Of a stretch of 6,208 nucleotides of DNA, positions 5,598 to 6,208 are shown in pieces. The stretch spans positions 1 to 6,208 of the forward strand of contig JAQWRO010000065.1 of NCBI GenBank assembly GCA_029243665.1, in the 5' to 3' direction. The notes below the pieces were generated by a model. It did no database searches and had not been told where the DNA came from. It saw only the letters and a list, made by a program, of their open reading frames with translations. Position 1 is the first letter of the stretch, and the number at the start of each line of letters is the position of its first letter. The stretch is from Gammaproteobacteria bacterium (GTDB taxonomy: Bacteria > Pseudomonadota > Gammaproteobacteria > Comchoanobacterales > Comchoanobacteraceae). The translations under genes were made by a program, and so were the position numbers.

Positions 5598-6208
5598 TTC
5601 ACTTTACCAGTGGCTAACTTAGGGATGTCCTCTAAGAAATGAACTTTCTTAGGGGTCATTAGGTTGTTTAGCTCGTCTAAAGGAACCAATTTTCTTAACT
5701 TTCTTGCGGTTAGCGCTTGGTCATCAGTGACCAATACTAAAGCCTCACCTTTCTTTTCATCTTTGATTGCAATCACTGCGTTGTTGGATTCGGACAAGTA
5801 TTGATTGATGATTTTTTCAATGGCTTCTAACGAAACCATCTCTCCACTGATTTTTGCAAATCGCCTTTTTCTACCATGAATGGTAATAAAGCCCATGTCA
5901 TCTATGCTGGCAATATCACCTGTTGGATACCAGCCATCTTCTACTTTATTTAATTTTAATGGCGTTAGACATGTGGCGTAGCCGGCCATAATGTTTGGAC
6001 CCTTCAGAAAAAGTTCTCCGCCTGTTTCAATGCCTTCAACGGGCACTATCTTTGCTTGCATATCTGGGATTAATTTGCCAACCGTGCCTATCTTATGATA
6101 CATGCGATTATTAATACTTACCAAAGGGGATGCCTCAGTAGTTCCGTAGCCCTCTAAAATTACAATGGCAAAACGTTTGATCCATTCGTCAAAGACACTT
6201 GTTTGCAG
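5567..6208 (-). CDS. aas: C-terminal part of Aas-like acyl-ACP synthetase / lyso-PE acyltransferase (partial)
   Basis: The last 213 residues are visible and the frame is open to the right window edge, so the 5' part lies outside. The segment is the adenylate-forming domain's second half. Motif A5 reads EGYGTTEASPLVSIN (from visible residue 19), the A7 region YPTGD is at ~94-98, and the A8 region GRKRRFAKISGEMVSLEAIE starts at ~112. The A10 region PKLATGK carries the catalytic Lys at ~202. The EGYG-TE-P-VSIN and RFAKI-GEMVSLE wording closely matches E. coli Aas rather than general acyl-CoA ligases. In that enzyme this domain activates fatty acids onto bound ACP, and an N-terminal acyltransferase domain re-acylates lyso-phosphatidylethanolamine at the inner membrane. 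Whether that N-terminal domain exists here cannot be seen, and a stand-alone synthetase is the alternative. The 3' end overlaps the lipoprotein gene on the other strand by 15 bases. Confidence 0.9.
   Translation of the reverse strand: MQTSVFDEWIKRFAIVILEGYGTTEASPLVSINNRMYHKIGTVGKLIPDMQAKIVPVEGIETGGELFLKGPNIMAGYATCLTPLKLNKVEDGWYPTGDIASIDDMGFITIHGRKRRFAKISGEMVSLEAIEKIINQYLSESNNAVIAIKDEKKGEALVLVTDDQALTARKLRKLVPLDELNNLMTPKKVHFLEDIPKLATGKVNYPMLLLSIQ

Overview
The window is an AT-rich bacterial segment with genes for a Gram-negative envelope: two lipoproteins with lipoboxes, a secreted L,D-transpeptidase-like protein, two large polytopic membrane proteins and an Aas-type phospholipid-recycling enzyme. 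The Aas-like sequence, the 17 kDa surface-antigen family and the YkuD_2-type transpeptidase point to a proteobacterium, most likely an AT-rich gammaproteobacterium. Nothing seen here fixes the genus. No rRNA, tRNA, CRISPR array, transposase or integrase was recognised.

Layout from left to right. (1) The 3' end of a + strand gene (1-282) has one hydrophobic segment and an unrecognised product; its last 103 bases lie antisense to the end of the next gene. (2) Two - strand genes (180-2132 and 2135-4018) encode a tandem pair of related ~630-650 aa multi-pass membrane proteins. Their membrane regions are strongly conserved and the soluble part between them is highly diverged. The downstream copy starts at a GTG two bases after the upstream copy's stop, so the pair looks translationally coupled. 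(3) A - strand gene (4093-4722) encodes a secreted murein L,D-transpeptidase catalytic-domain protein, 74 bases upstream of the membrane pair and possibly in the same transcript. (4) A 114-base, very AT-rich divergent intergenic region (4723-4836). (5) Two + strand lipoprotein genes 25 bases apart: an 81 aa glycine-zipper lipoprotein and a 157 aa lipoprotein with the C-terminal domain of the 17 kDa surface-antigen family. (6) The 3' part of a - strand Aas-like acyl-ACP synthetase gene (5567-6208), cut by the window edge. It converges on the second lipoprotein gene with a 15-base overlap, and both stop codons lie within one inverted repeat.

Taken together this is an envelope gene neighbourhood. 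The transpeptidase would act on peptidoglycan, the lipoproteins sit on a membrane facing the periplasm, and Aas recycles the lyso-phospholipid that lipoprotein N-acylation generates. The least understood part is the tandem membrane-protein pair, which I could not assign to a named family. It keeps His/Glu and Arg/Asp residues in or near membrane segments in both copies and is the best candidate here for an undescribed system.
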